Of a stretch of 64,000 nt of DNA, positions 43,492 to 53,572 are shown in pieces; positions within the stretch are counted from its first letter, which is position 1; each line of letters begins with the position of its first letter. The stretch is from Chitinimonas arctica (GTDB lineage Bacteria; Pseudomonadota; Gammaproteobacteria; Burkholderiales; Chitinimonadaceae): assembly GCF_007431345.1 (NCBI RefSeq), contig NZ_CP041730.1:372001-436000 (forward strand). Direction: 5' to 3'. A model generated the notes under the pieces. It searched no databases and had not been told where the DNA came from. It saw nothing but the letters and a program-made list of their open reading frames with translations. The translations under genes were made by a program, and so were the position numbers.

Positions 43492-44520
43492 CTAGCGGCG
43501 GTTGGCTTTAGGGTCGAAGGCGTCACGCAATACATCGGTGAACAGCCCGAAACAGACCACGAAGGTGGACATCACGACAGCGACCGCAGCCAGCTGCCAC
43601 CACTTGCCCAATACCAACTCGACCATCACTTCATTGATGATCACGCCCCAGGAAATCGAATCCAGCGGCACGCCGAAACCCAGGAAGGACAGCACGACCT
43701 CGGCCTTGATGAAGTCGATCACCAGTTGCGACAGTTGCACCAGGACCAGGTGCGACACATTCGGCAGGATATGGATAAACATCATGCGGCTCTGGCTGGC
43801 GCCGATGGCATCGGCGGCCTGTACATATTCGCGGCTGCGCTGCTTGATGTACTCGGCCCGCACCAGGCGGTAGACGCTGGTCCAGCCGGTCAATCCCAAC
43901 ACGATGATCACGGTGCTGATGCCCTTCGTGCCCATCGCACCGGCGATGGCAAGCACCAGCAGAAAGTACGGCATGGCGGTGAAGATGTTGTAGAACCATT
44001 CCAGGATGTCGCCGATGGTCCGGCCGAAGTAACCACTGATGGCGCCCAGCACCGTACCGATGGTGACGGCCAGCAACGCGGCCATGACACCCACGGTGAT
44101 GGATACCTCGCCTCCCTTGATGACCTTGTCCAGAACGTCGCGGCCCCACTTGTCGCCGCCGATGGGCAGCGACCAGGCGCGATTCTCCACCACGGCCGGG
44201 TAGGCCTTGGCAGCCTCGTCGATCTTGCCGGTATACGATGCCAGGGGATCGAGCGCCAGGCTGGCGGCGTCCATGGGTTCGTCGTCCGCTTTCATCTGGC
44301 TGTTCTTGCCGAATGGATTCGGTGTGTCAGCCATGAAACTCGGATTGGCCCAGGACACACCCACGCCCTTGTTCCATTCGGAAGCGACCAGGCCCACCTT
44401 GGCCAACAAGGCCACGGTGAAGTAGACCAGCAGGACGAAAATACAGAACTTGGCCAGATTGTCGCGCCACAGGCGTTTGCCCGCCGCCCGCCAAAAGCTT
44501 TGCGATGCTTGATTGGACAT
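43492..44520 (-). CDS. yejE: YejE-type peptide ABC transporter permease
   Basis: It encodes 342 residues from MSNQASQSFWRAAGKRLWRD. A first membrane helix near 25-45 is followed by the long periplasmic segment typical of YejE (PFGKNSQMKADDEP). Five more helices follow, with the EAA-type loop YVQAADAIGASQSRMMFIHI. It forms the inner-membrane channel with YejB. The start lies 16 bp after the yejB stop. Confidence 0.92.
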   Translation of the reverse strand: MSNQASQSFWRAAGKRLWRDNLAKFCIFVLLVYFTVALLAKVGLVASEWNKGVGVSWANPSFMADTPNPFGKNSQMKADDEPMDAASLALDPLASYTGKIDEAAKAYPAVVENRAWSLPIGGDKWGRDVLDKVIKGGEVSITVGVMAALLAVTIGTVLGAISGYFGRTIGDILEWFYNIFTAMPYFLLVLAIAGAMGTKGISTVIIVLGLTGWTSVYRLVRAEYIKQRSREYVQAADAIGASQSRMMFIHILPNVSHLVLVQLSQLVIDFIKAEVVLSFLGFGVPLDSISWGVIINEVMVELVLGKWWQLAAVAVVMSTFVVCFGLFTDVLRDAFDPKANRR

Positions 44521-44536
44521 GCTTTGCTTCCCTCGA

Positions 44537-45478
44537 TTATTTGAATTCAACGCGCGGATCGAGCCACTTGTAGAGGACGTCGACCAGCAGGTTGGCGATC
44601 ATGGTGGCCATGGCCGTATAGACGGTAATGGCCTTGATGATCGGGAAGTCGTTATTGGATACCGCCACCACGATCTCGCCGCCCACGCCGGGGATCGAGA
44701 AGATCTTCTCGATCAGGAAGGAGCCGATCAGGAGGCCTGGCAATTGCATGCCCAGATTGGTGACGATAGGCACCGCGGCGTTGCGCAGCACGTGCACCAC
44801 CATCACCCGGCCCTCGCCCGCGCCCTTGGCGCGAGCGGTGCGGACGTAGTCCTGGTTGGTTTCCTCGACCACGAAGGAACGGTACAGGCGCAGGCTGGGG
44901 GCAACCGACACCAGCAGCATCAGGAACACCGGCAACGGCGCGTAACGCGTGATATTGGCCCACAAGTCGCCGCTGGCCCAGCCGCTGACCGGGAACCAGC
45001 CCAGCATGCGGCCGAACACGTATTGGCCGATCACGACATACAGCAGCAAGCTGATCGACATGGCGGCGGTGGAGATGGCGACCACGGCCCGGTCGGTCAG
45101 GGAGCCGCGGCGGTAGGCCACCCACGAAGCGAGGCTGACCGCGATCAGGGCGTCCAGCACCCAGACCTGCAACATCACCGTCAGGGTAACCGGTGCGCGT
45201 GCCATCAGCAGCGACGACACGGTCTCGTTGGTACTCCAGCTACGCCCGAAGTCGAAGGTAACGACCTGCTTGGCGAAGATCAGCAGCTGCATCCACCATG
45301 GATCCAGCAGGCCCAGCTGTTCCTGGATGGCGGCGATCTTTTCCTTGCTGGGGATCTTGCCGGCCAGCACGACGCTGGGGTCGGCGCCGAATACATTGAA
45401 GATGACGAATACCAGCAGCATCACACCAATCATGGTGGGAATCATCTGCCATATGCGGCGAATCAGGTAGGCGGTCAT
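44537..45478 (-). CDS. yejB: YejB-type peptide ABC transporter permease
   Basis: It encodes 313 residues, six predicted membrane helices (MTAYLIRRIWQMIPTMIGVM first), with the EAA loop DYVRTARAKGAGEGRVMVVH. It pairs with YejE. Its ATG overlaps the stop of the M3 peptidase gene (ATGA), showing that peptidase and transporter are translated together. Confidence 0.92.
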   Translation of the reverse strand: MTAYLIRRIWQMIPTMIGVMLLVFVIFNVFGADPSVVLAGKIPSKEKIAAIQEQLGLLDPWWMQLLIFAKQVVTFDFGRSWSTNETVSSLLMARAPVTLTVMLQVWVLDALIAVSLASWVAYRRGSLTDRAVVAISTAAMSISLLLYVVIGQYVFGRMLGWFPVSGWASGDLWANITRYAPLPVFLMLLVSVAPSLRLYRSFVVEETNQDYVRTARAKGAGEGRVMVVHVLRNAAVPIVTNLGMQLPGLLIGSFLIEKIFSIPGVGGEIVVAVSNNDFPIIKAITVYTAMATMIANLLVDVLYKWLDPRVEFK

Positions 45479-47466
45479 TTGGCACCCTCAACCAGCTTGC
45501 GTTGACCGGTGATCTCCTGGAAGAAGGCTTCGGAGCTGGGTTCGCGGCCAAGGAAGCGGCGGACCAGATCCATTTCCGGGATTTGCGAACCGTTTTCCAG
45601 GATGGTCTTGCGGAAACGCATCCCCACTTCCGGGTTCATGAAATCGCCGGCAAAGGCCGAGCGCATATCCAGCGCCAGCACTTCGGACCACATATAGCCG
45701 TAGTAACCGGCAGCGTACCCGCCGACGATATGGCCGAATGCGCCAGGGAATTCGGTACCCTTCAGGTGGCCCAGCGGCGAATCGCTTTCCATCTTGACCC
45801 AGAGGCGGAGCGGGTTCTGCGGCACCGCGCCGGCCAAGGCCATGTCATAGGCGGCATACATCCATTGGCGGGCGTACTTGCTGCCCTGGCCGAACTGGCG
45901 CGCTTCGTTCATCTTGCCGATCAAGGCCATATCGATAGGCTTGCACGTAGCGCAGACCTCGCTCCACAGCTTGAGCGTATCGGGGTGGCGCGACCATTCC
46001 TCGAACATCTGCGATGGCGCTTCGACGAAATCGCGCTTGGTGTTGGTACCGGCGTTGAGGGTGTAGCGGGTGCGGCTCAGCACGCCGTGCATGATATGGC
46101 CGAACTCGTGGAACAGGGTTTCCAGTTCGTCTTCGTCAAAACCCTTGCGGCTGAAATTGGTCACCAACGACGACACCGGGGTGCTGCCGCTCAGCAGGCT
46201 GGCCTGCTTGACGGTGAACGCGGCGGCATGCTTGTACTTGCCGTCGCGCGGGAACAGATCCATATAGAAACTGGACAGGTAATCGCCGCTGGCCTTGTCG
46301 AATACGTCGTAGCCCTTTACATCCTCATGCCATACCGGCAGCTTGGTATTGGGACGGAACTCGACGCCGTACAGGCGGCTGGTGACGGCCATCATCCAGT
46401 TGATGGTGGGCTCGGTGGGGAATTGCGCCCGCACGGCCTCCTGGTCCAACTGGTAGCGCGATTTCTTTACGCGGCTCTCGTAGAAGGCCAGGTCCCAGCG
46501 ATTGAATTTGACGCCGGCCTGGCCGGTATGGGCGGCCTTGTCGGCGGCCAGCTCGGCCAGTTCCTTCTTTTCCACGCTGACGACCTGGTCCTTGACCTTG
46601 CCCAGGAAGTCCAGCACGACCTCGGGTTTGCCGACCATATTGCTGCGGGTGGCCCAGGCGGCAAAGGAGGGATAGCCCATCATGGTGGCCAGGCGCTTAC
46701 GCAATTGGCTGACCTCTTGCAGGATGGCCAGGTTCTTGGCGCCGCCCCGGCGTTGATAGCCGTAATACATTTCACGCCGAACCGCTTCGTTCTCGGCGTT
46801 TTCCATCAGCGGCAGGTATTCCGGGTAGTCGAAGCCGACCAGGTAGTCGCCTTTGCCGTTGCGCTTGAAGCTCTTCAGGGAGGCTTCCGGCACACCTTTC
46901 AGCTGGGCTTCGGTGAAGGTCAGCTTGGTCTTGTTCTCGCGCACATTGCGGGCGAAGTCCTGCTGCAATTTATCCAGGCGGGCAAACAGCTTGGCCGCTT
47001 CCTGGCGCTGCTTGGCGGGCAGGTTCACGCCTTTGTCTTCGAATTCGGTCAGCAGCCCTTTGATCGTCTCGCCATCGATCGCGTCGGCCGGCTTGACCGC
47101 CTTGAAACGCTGATACAGCGCCTCGCTCTGCATTACGCCATTCATCAGCGCGGAAATCTTCAGGTCGCACGCTTCATTGACTTGCCGGACTTGCTGGTCC
47201 GGGTGGGTATTGGCCAGCAAGCCGCCTCCCCACCAGAACTCGACCAGTTCGCCCATGGTATGGCTCCAGGGCTTGAGCACGGTTGCCGGCGAGGCTTCGG
47301 CCAGGGGCAGCTTCTCCAGGCTGGCCACGGTGCCTTTCACCTTGGCCATCGCTTCGTCGCACAGGCGCGGCACATCCGCCGCGGCCGGTTGAACGATCTC
47401 TCCGCGCTCGGCTGCGATCGCCAAAGGCGCCCACAGGCAAGCAATCAGCATGCTGATCTTTTTCAT
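45475..47466 (-). CDS. M3-family oligopeptidase, exported
   Basis: It encodes 663 residues from MKKISMLIACLWAPLAIAAE; a signal peptide ends near AIA/AER. Zinc motif LFHEFGHIMHG lies near residue 450, and the M3 signature continues (VEAPSQMFEEW). Dcp/thimet-type enzymes cut short peptides. Between yejA and yejB, with four-base overlap, it probably trims peptides in the periplasm before import. A bound periplasmic location is inferred from the leader. Confidence 0.9.
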   Translation of the reverse strand: MKKISMLIACLWAPLAIAAERGEIVQPAAADVPRLCDEAMAKVKGTVASLEKLPLAEASPATVLKPWSHTMGELVEFWWGGGLLANTHPDQQVRQVNEACDLKISALMNGVMQSEALYQRFKAVKPADAIDGETIKGLLTEFEDKGVNLPAKQRQEAAKLFARLDKLQQDFARNVRENKTKLTFTEAQLKGVPEASLKSFKRNGKGDYLVGFDYPEYLPLMENAENEAVRREMYYGYQRRGGAKNLAILQEVSQLRKRLATMMGYPSFAAWATRSNMVGKPEVVLDFLGKVKDQVVSVEKKELAELAADKAAHTGQAGVKFNRWDLAFYESRVKKSRYQLDQEAVRAQFPTEPTINWMMAVTSRLYGVEFRPNTKLPVWHEDVKGYDVFDKASGDYLSSFYMDLFPRDGKYKHAAAFTVKQASLLSGSTPVSSLVTNFSRKGFDEDELETLFHEFGHIMHGVLSRTRYTLNAGTNTKRDFVEAPSQMFEEWSRHPDTLKLWSEVCATCKPIDMALIGKMNEARQFGQGSKYARQWMYAAYDMALAGAVPQNPLRLWVKMESDSPLGHLKGTEFPGAFGHIVGGYAAGYYGYMWSEVLALDMRSAFAGDFMNPEVGMRFRKTILENGSQIPEMDLVRRFLGREPSSEAFFQEITGQRKLVEGAK

Positions 47467-47502
47467 AGCAGTCTCCACTATTCTTATTACGACGCCAGGG
47501 GC

Positions 47503-49317
47503 TTAAGGTTGGGTACCGAGCACTTTGAGGCGCTGGTCCATGTCGATATCCCAATTCGCGAAATGCGGGAAGTTATCAGGGTGCGGCAGATATCCATTTA
47601 CCCAGGGCTGGGTAACAAAGGTATCGAGCTTGTTGAATTCGTACATCCATGGCGCGTAGGCCCCGACGATACGACTCATCTGGCGCAGCTTGTCGTTGCG
47701 CGTCTCGGAATCGGGCATCGAAGCGATCTGTTCATACAGCATATCGAACTGGCCATTGCGGAAGCGCGATTCATTGGCCGGCCCGGAGTTGGGGCCGTAC
47801 AGCAGCTGCATAAAGTTCTCGGCATCCGGGTAGTCGGCATTCCAGGCGCCATAGGCCATCTGGTATTTGCCGTTCTGGCGTGCGTTCACCAGGTCCGGGA
47901 ACTGCATCTTCTTCACATCGCTCTTGACCTTGAGGCGGCGCCAGGTGGCTTGCACATGCTCTTCGTCGTCGCGCGTATCCTTGCCGGTCGAGGTCAGGTA
48001 GGCGATTTCGAGCGGTTTGCAGCCCGGCAATTCGCGATAGCCGTCGCCGTCGCAATCCTTGTAGCCGAAGACGTCCAGCATCGCATTGCCGCGCGCCGGA
48101 TCGAACTTCAGGAAGGCATTGCGGAACTTGGGATCATAGCCGATGACATTGGGGCTGACCGGCGAATGAGCCTGTTCCACCAGGCCCATCTGCACCACCC
48201 AGTTGTTCCAGGCGGAATTGAAGGCCAGCGTGAAGGCACGGCGCAAGGCCACCTGCTCGGGCTTGTAGCCGCCGACCACCGGATCTTCCATATTGAACAT
48301 CTTCCACTGCACGGAAGTGGACAAACTACGGTAGTACCGCCAGCCATGCTTGGCGTACTTGGGCGCCAGCTGGCCGCCCGGTGCGACCATATTGGCGAAA
48401 TTGGAGCCCAGTTCGGCCATGATATCCAGGCCGCCGTCATCGAAGGCCAGCCACGCCGATTGCGGCGATTCGATGATACGGATATCGATCACGCCGACGC
48501 GTGGGAAGGTCTTGCCCGACAATTGCGCGGCCAATTCCGGGTTCACCCCCACCGCACCAGGCGCAGGCGTATAAGTGTGGCCACGATAATTGGGGTTGGC
48601 TTCGAGGATGATGCGGGTACGCCGCTCCCAGGTACGCAGCTTGTAGGCGCCGGTGCCTACCGGATGGGCATCGGACTCTTCGCCGTATTTGGCCAGTACT
48701 TCGCGCGCCACGCCGCCGGCCGCCGGCATCGCCAGGATCTGCGGCAGCAGGAAGTCGGGTCGTTTCAGATTGAATTGCAGCGTGTAGCGGTCCAGCGCCT
48801 TGATGCCTTCGAATGGCTTGTCGTAATCGAACTTGGCGCCTTTTTTCTGCGCAGCGGCGATCTTTTCGTCCAGACCGATCAATTTACCCTTGAGGATAAA
48901 GTCCCATGGCGCGCCGCGATTGGCGGGGTCGACCACGCGTTGCAGCGCGAAGACGAAGTCGCTGGCCACCAGCTCGCGCTTCTTGCCGCCGAAGGCAGGA
49001 TCGTCGGAGAAGTAGATGCCTTTCTTCAGGCGGATGGTGTATTGCATGCCATCCGGACTCATCTGCGGCATACCGTCGGCAACCTTGGGCACCAGCTTCA
49101 TGGGCCGGGCCAGGTAGTCGTAGTCGTACAGCGACTCGAAGATGGTGTAGTTGATATTATTGGAATAGTGGTCAGTGTATTTCGCCGGGTCGAAACCCGC
49201 TTCCGGCGCGCGGAAGTAGTAGCGCAACACTTTATTCATATCTGCCGATTGAGCACTGGCGGGTAGGGCAAGGCCAGCGATGCAACAGGTCAGGCCTGCG
49301 AACATGGCAAGTTTCAT
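47503..49317 (-). CDS. yejA: YejA-type peptide-binding protein
   Basis: It encodes 604 residues from MKLAMFAGLTCCIAGLALPA; the signal peptide ends at ASA/QSA. SBP_bac_5 marks are FESLYDYDYLARPMKLVPKV, then GIYFSDDPAFGG and KRPDFLLPQILAMPAAGG. It captures peptides in the periplasm for YejBEF. The next gene (M3 peptidase) starts 36 bp later. It is first in the operon. Confidence 0.92.
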   Translation of the reverse strand: MKLAMFAGLTCCIAGLALPASAQSADMNKVLRYYFRAPEAGFDPAKYTDHYSNNINYTIFESLYDYDYLARPMKLVPKVADGMPQMSPDGMQYTIRLKKGIYFSDDPAFGGKKRELVASDFVFALQRVVDPANRGAPWDFILKGKLIGLDEKIAAAQKKGAKFDYDKPFEGIKALDRYTLQFNLKRPDFLLPQILAMPAAGGVAREVLAKYGEESDAHPVGTGAYKLRTWERRTRIILEANPNYRGHTYTPAPGAVGVNPELAAQLSGKTFPRVGVIDIRIIESPQSAWLAFDDGGLDIMAELGSNFANMVAPGGQLAPKYAKHGWRYYRSLSTSVQWKMFNMEDPVVGGYKPEQVALRRAFTLAFNSAWNNWVVQMGLVEQAHSPVSPNVIGYDPKFRNAFLKFDPARGNAMLDVFGYKDCDGDGYRELPGCKPLEIAYLTSTGKDTRDDEEHVQATWRRLKVKSDVKKMQFPDLVNARQNGKYQMAYGAWNADYPDAENFMQLLYGPNSGPANESRFRNGQFDMLYEQIASMPDSETRNDKLRQMSRIVGAYAPWMYEFNKLDTFVTQPWVNGYLPHPDNFPHFANWDIDMDQRLKVLGTQP

Positions 49318-49456
49318 GATCTTGGGATTCGCTTTGGGAAAACGGCAACTGGAAGAATGGTGTCGCAGAGGGGATCGCCCTAACGGCAACACCGGAATCG
49401 TCACGCCATCGAAAACCGGACCGGCGGGATTGCCCCCATCCGGTCCGATCGGCACG

Positions 49457-50710
49457 TCAATGCTGCTGCGCGTACAAGGTCCATAGGCGGGCCAGATCGG
49501 CCGAACCGTCGGTACCCTTGACCAACTTCAGGGTCTGTAGCGCCTTGGGTTTCTGTCCGGCCATCAGATAGCCGATACCCATGCGCAACCTGGCATCGTC
49601 GGGGCGTTTGAACCCGTCCTTCGCCATGCCCTGCTCCATCAAAGCCAGACCCTTGGCGGACTGGCCCATACCGATGTAATTGACACCGAGATTCAGCAAG
49701 CCCATGCCATCCGTGGCGGCCTGTGCTTCCTTTTCCAGCTGGGCCAGCATCTTCTGCTCGTCGGCGACACGCTTGGCGGCCAGATCGTTCAGACGCTTAT
49801 GCCGCTCGGCTTCATTGCCGGTACCGAGAACGCCTGCGGCAAAGCCTTTATCGACGATCTTCTTGCCTTCGGCGTTGAAGCCTTCCTGCAGGGCCAGTTG
49901 CGACATTTCCATATAATCGTTGCTGGTCACCATATTTTCGGTGACGAACTTCAGCCGATACAGCTCGAGCGACAGCCGCTCGGAAAAGCCGGACTTGCGC
50001 TGAACGCGGCTGATGATATCGGTCCAGTAGGATTTTTTCGGGTAGCGGGCCACCAGTTTTTCCAGGGCCACCACATAACCGTTGTTATCGTTCATCTTCA
50101 GATAACAATTGGCCAGCAATTGCAGCTTTTCCTCGCTGGGTGCACGGCCAGCCTTTTCGTCCGCCTGGACTTGGGCCAGCAGTTCCTTGGCGGCGGCGGC
50201 GACATCGCCGCTCATATAGCGCAATTGCGGAATCAGGCCGGTGATCTGCGGATTGCTGCCGCCTTCCTTGGCGTAGCGGGACGCCCAGGCGGCGGTGCTG
50301 CGATAATCCTTGGCGCGGTAGAACACGCTGACCAGGGCTTCCATCGCATTGAGCTTTTCGCCATTCGACATCTTGCCCGACGCCATGGCCGCTTCCAGCG
50401 ACTTGGCCGCCAGTTGCGCGTCACCCGCGCCGGCTGCGGCAAAGCCGCGCATACGCTGGATCACGAAGGCTTCGTAGGGTGTCTGGCCGGCCGCGGCTTC
50501 CGCTTCGCGTATCTTGGCCAGGGCCTCCTTGTATTTCTGCGCTTTGAGTAGATTGCTGGCAGCCTGCAAGGGCTTGCCTATTTCGGGCCTGACGGTTTGC
50601 GATTCGGCGGCGGCCGCAGCGGGACTATGTTGCGGCGAGAGCAGAACGGGGAAGCCGAGAGCTGCCCAAAGTAATAGGCCGGCGTAGAGAGGACGGGCGC
50701 GCATTGTCAT
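49457..50710 (-). CDS. exported TPR-type protein
   Basis: It encodes 417 residues with a signal peptide (MTMRARPLYAGLLLWAALGF to about AAAAAE). Helical repeats include LLKAQKYKEALAKIREAEAA, LLANCYLKMNDNNGYVVALE and NLGVNYIGMGQSAKGLALME. It follows the exbD genes on the same strand (136 bp after) and precedes yejA. Similar TPR proteins accompany TonB systems in Xanthomonas-like and chitin-degrading bacteria; the role is probably periplasmic assembly. Confidence 0.75.
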   Translation of the reverse strand: MTMRARPLYAGLLLWAALGFPVLLSPQHSPAAAAAESQTVRPEIGKPLQAASNLLKAQKYKEALAKIREAEAAAGQTPYEAFVIQRMRGFAAAGAGDAQLAAKSLEAAMASGKMSNGEKLNAMEALVSVFYRAKDYRSTAAWASRYAKEGGSNPQITGLIPQLRYMSGDVAAAAKELLAQVQADEKAGRAPSEEKLQLLANCYLKMNDNNGYVVALEKLVARYPKKSYWTDIISRVQRKSGFSERLSLELYRLKFVTENMVTSNDYMEMSQLALQEGFNAEGKKIVDKGFAAGVLGTGNEAERHKRLNDLAAKRVADEQKMLAQLEKEAQAATDGMGLLNLGVNYIGMGQSAKGLALMEQGMAKDGFKRPDDARLRMGIGYLMAGQKPKALQTLKLVKGTDGSADLARLWTLYAQQH

Positions 50711-50846
50711 TCTTGAACTTTTCCGTTGCGTGAAAAAGCAAAGTGCGACGACATCGCAAATTTGATATCGCCGCCTTTGGGAGACGCCTGGCAGGTTACG
50801 AATCGCAGATCAGCGAGGCTCGCACCTGCGCAGCGCTTCCATTGTG

Positions 50847-51275
50847 TTACATGAACTGTTCGTTACCGACCATGCCAATCTTGGTCACCCCTATGCGCTG
50901 TGCGGCGGCCATCACCGCGGCAACGCTCTTGTAGGCGGCCAACTTGTTGGGTCGAATGTGAACTTCGGGTTGATCAGGTATTGCCGCGTATTCCTGGAAC
51001 TTTGCTTCCAGTGCCGCCTGATCCGCCAGGACCGTGCCGTCCAGATAAACCGTACCGTCAAAATCGATATCGACACGGTGCACGATCGGCTCCGTGGTCT
51101 TTGGCGGAGGCGTACCGGCCGGCATATCCAGCTTCACGGCGTGCAATTGAACCGGGATCGTGATGATCAGCATGATCAGCAAAACCAACATCACGTCGAT
51201 CAACGGCGTGGTGTTCATTTCGGCCATTACTTCCGGTTCACCGGTGTCGCTACCAGAGCCTACATTCATGCCCAT
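50847..51275 (-). CDS. exbD: ExbD-type proton-channel subunit, second copy
   Basis: It encodes 142 residues. The membrane helix with the key Asp is NTTPLIDVMLVLLIMLIITI. A periplasmic domain follows. It differs clearly from the first copy in the periplasmic part (PAGTPPPKTTEPIVHRVDID). ExbD with ExbB turns proton flow into force on TonB. Confidence 0.9.
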   Translation of the reverse strand: MGMNVGSGSDTGEPEVMAEMNTTPLIDVMLVLLIMLIITIPVQLHAVKLDMPAGTPPPKTTEPIVHRVDIDFDGTVYLDGTVLADQAALEAKFQEYAAIPDQPEVHIRPNKLAAYKSVAAVMAAAQRIGVTKIGMVGNEQFM

Positions 51276-51457
51276 GGCTATTCCTTCTCAAATGGACATT
51301 GCATCGAGCGCCACCCCTGGGGATGAAAGATGTCTCGTGCAAGCATTGCCGTAGATTGATTGCTACTCCCCTGCCCCCGCTTTCGCGAGGGCGCCTCACT
51401 GGCTTGCGCCAATGGGGCGTGGGGCCGTATTGCGGTCCTTCAGGTCAAATGGCCGGA

Positions 51458-51883
51458 TCAGCCATGCGGCGGTTCGGTGATAAAACCAACCTTCACGATA
51501 CCCGCCCGTTGACAGGCTACGATCACGCGTCCGATGAACTCGTAGCGCGCCTTCTGGTCGCCACGGATCTGGACTTCGGGTTGTGGATCCTTGACCGAAA
51601 CTTCCTTGAGCTTGGCGACCAGGGCGTTGTTGTCCGGCACCCGTGATTCGTTCCAATACACATCGCCATCCTTATCAACGGCGATGTTGATGTTCTCCGG
51701 CTTGGTCTTGTTAGCCTTGATCGTTTCACTGGGCAATTTAACCGGCACGGTGTGGGTCGCTACCGGGATGGTGATCAGGAAGATGATCAACAGCACCAGC
51801 ATGACGTCCACGAGCGGGGTAGTGTTGATGGTCGACACTACCTCGTCATCGCCGCCGGAGTCACTTCCGACGTTCATTCCCAT
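51458..51883 (-). CDS. exbD: ExbD-type proton-channel subunit, first copy
   Basis: It encodes 141 residues: NTTPLVDVMLVLLIIFLITI with the functional Asp, then a periplasmic domain with VAKLKEVSVKDPQPEVQIRG. It starts two bases after the exbB stop. It is the direct partner of ExbB. Confidence 0.92.
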   Translation of the reverse strand: MGMNVGSDSGGDDEVVSTINTTPLVDVMLVLLIIFLITIPVATHTVPVKLPSETIKANKTKPENINIAVDKDGDVYWNESRVPDNNALVAKLKEVSVKDPQPEVQIRGDQKARYEFIGRVIVACQRAGIVKVGFITEPPHG

Positions 51884-51885
51884 GA

Positions 51886-52794
51886 TTAGGCTCGCTTAGC
51901 GGTCTGGGCGTTGCTCATCAGCACATTGTGCAGATCGGCGCCGAAGGCACGAACTTTTTCCATGCCGCTCTTGTTACGACGAACCAGCCAGTTGTAACCC
52001 AGCACGGCAGGTACGGCGACAGCCAGGCCGATGGCGGTCATGATCAGCGATTCGCCGACGGGACCCGCCACCTTGTCGATGGAAGCTTGACCGGACATGC
52101 CGATTTGCACCAGGGCGTTGTAAATACCGTACACGGTACCGAACAGGCCGATGAAAGGTGCGGTGGAACCCACGGTAGCGAGGAAGGCCAGGCCGTCCTG
52201 CAGGCGGTTCTGCACGTTTTCGATCGAGCGCTGGATGGACATGGTCACCCAGGTGTTGCGGTCGATCTGTTCCAGCAAAGCACCTTCGTGGTGTTCGTTG
52301 GCGTTGACACCGCTTTCGGCGATAAAGCGGAAGGCGCTGCCCTCATCCAGGGCGCCGACGCCAGCCTTCACCGAGCCTGCGCTCCAGAAGGAATCGCGGG
52401 CGGCATGTGCTTGACGCATCAGCTTCTGTTGCTCGTACAGCTTGGTCACCAGGATGTACCAGGTACCCATGGACATGATCAGCATAATGACCAGGGTGCC
52501 CTTGGCAATCAGGTCGCCTTGGCCCCACAAGGCCTTGAGGCCGTAGGGGTTATCCGCATATTCACCATGTGGATCCTTGGCGGTAGCATCTGCGGCTGCA
52601 GCGGGTGCTTCGGCTGCGGCCGGAGCGGCGGCTGCGGGTGCTTCGGCGGCGGCCGGCGCAGCGGCTGCGGCCGGAGCGGCAGCGGCCGGCGTGTCATCCG
52701 CAAAAGCCAGCGGGGACACAAGAACCGTTGCTACGGGGGCAGCGGCCAGGGCGACTGCCGCGAAAAATGCGGAAAAACGATGGGCTACAGACAT
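51886..52794 (-). CDS. exbB: ExbB-type proton-channel subunit with Ala/Pro-rich leader
   Basis: It encodes 302 residues. A signal-like helix (MSVAHRFSAFFAAVALAAAP) is followed by a low-complexity Ala/Pro/Glu segment at about 34-68. Then comes the MotA/TolQ/ExbB core with GLAFLATVGSTAPFIGLFGT and VGESLIMTAIGLAVAVPAVL. The leader makes it longer than E. coli ExbB (about 244) and resembles Xanthomonas and Pseudomonas forms. Confidence 0.92.
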   Translation of the reverse strand: MSVAHRFSAFFAAVALAAAPVATVLVSPLAFADDTPAAAAPAAAAAPAAAEAPAAAAPAAAEAPAAAADATAKDPHGEYADNPYGLKALWGQGDLIAKGTLVIMLIMSMGTWYILVTKLYEQQKLMRQAHAARDSFWSAGSVKAGVGALDEGSAFRFIAESGVNANEHHEGALLEQIDRNTWVTMSIQRSIENVQNRLQDGLAFLATVGSTAPFIGLFGTVYGIYNALVQIGMSGQASIDKVAGPVGESLIMTAIGLAVAVPAVLGYNWLVRRNKSGMEKVRAFGADLHNVLMSNAQTAKRA

Positions 52795-52906
52795 GATGCT
52801 TCCAGTTCCTTAGCTAGATTGGGTTCGGCGAAGAGCCGAAAAACTTCCCGATTTAACATGGCAAACCGATAGATGGGATACACCTATAGGAATTGCCCGC
52901 CAAAAA

Positions 52907-53572
52907 TCACTCGTCCTTGAGGGTAAACTCAACGGGGTAATAAGTTGTCACATCAGTCCCCTGTCCACGGCAAGCGAGGCGCTTGACCGCACCAACGGCA
53001 AGTGAATTCACCTTTGGATTGGACGACTTGGTCACGCGAGCACTCTTGATCTCACCGCCGGGGCCGATGACCAGTTCCACGGTCGCTTCGGCATGGGTGA
53101 TTTCTTCCTTGGCTGCCAGCGCAACGAATTTGTCCTGCATCGCTTCGCCGACTTCCTTCACGTTGGAGCAAAGACCCCTGACGCTAGGTGGTGCGGGTGG
53201 TGCGGGCGGCACATTCTGGACAGGCGGGGGGGCCGGGGCAAAAGTGGTATCCGCTGGCTTGACCGTCGTGGCTTGCTGAATGGCATTCGTAGGCGGCGGC
53301 GCAGCAACTTGAACCTCGGGCGGAGGAACAAACGATGGCGGCGGCGGTGGTGCCTTAAAATCCGGGGGAGGAGGCGGTGGAACATCCGGCGGAGGAGGGG
53401 GAGGCTGAACTTCCTCGATGATCTTTGTTACCAGCGACTCGGGAAGAGCAGCTATCACTTTTTTACCCAAGCCCATCATCAGGGCATAGGCAATTCCAAC
53501 GTGCAAAAGGATAACGAAGCCAAAGCCAATCAAATGCTTCGAAGGATTCCTCTGCTGCTGCGCAAAATCCAT
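52907..53572 (-). CDS. tonB: TonB energy-transducing protein
   Basis: It encodes 221 residues. An N-terminal membrane anchor (LIGFGFVILLHVGIAYALMM) is followed by a proline-rich spacer (PPPPDVPPPPPPDFKAPPPP) that spans the periplasm. The C-terminal TonB domain (VELVIGPGGEIKSARVTKSS, YYPVEFTLKDE) contacts outer-membrane receptors. It is first in the tonB-exbB-exbD-exbD operon. No Fur box is recognised in the 290 bases upstream. Confidence 0.92.
   Translation of the reverse strand: MDFAQQQRNPSKHLIGFGFVILLHVGIAYALMMGLGKKVIAALPESLVTKIIEEVQPPPPPPDVPPPPPPDFKAPPPPPSFVPPPEVQVAAPPPTNAIQQATTVKPADTTFAPAPPPVQNVPPAPPAPPSVRGLCSNVKEVGEAMQDKFVALAAKEEITHAEATVELVIGPGGEIKSARVTKSSNPKVNSLAVGAVKRLACRGQGTDVTTYYPVEFTLKDE

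Noticed and set aside
45502..49266. A 1254-codon open frame on the plus strand
   Set aside because: It lies antisense to the yej genes and the M3 peptidase, all with clear family motifs. High third-position GC leaves the complementary frame open. It has no domain, no ribosome site and a composition typical of antisense shadows.
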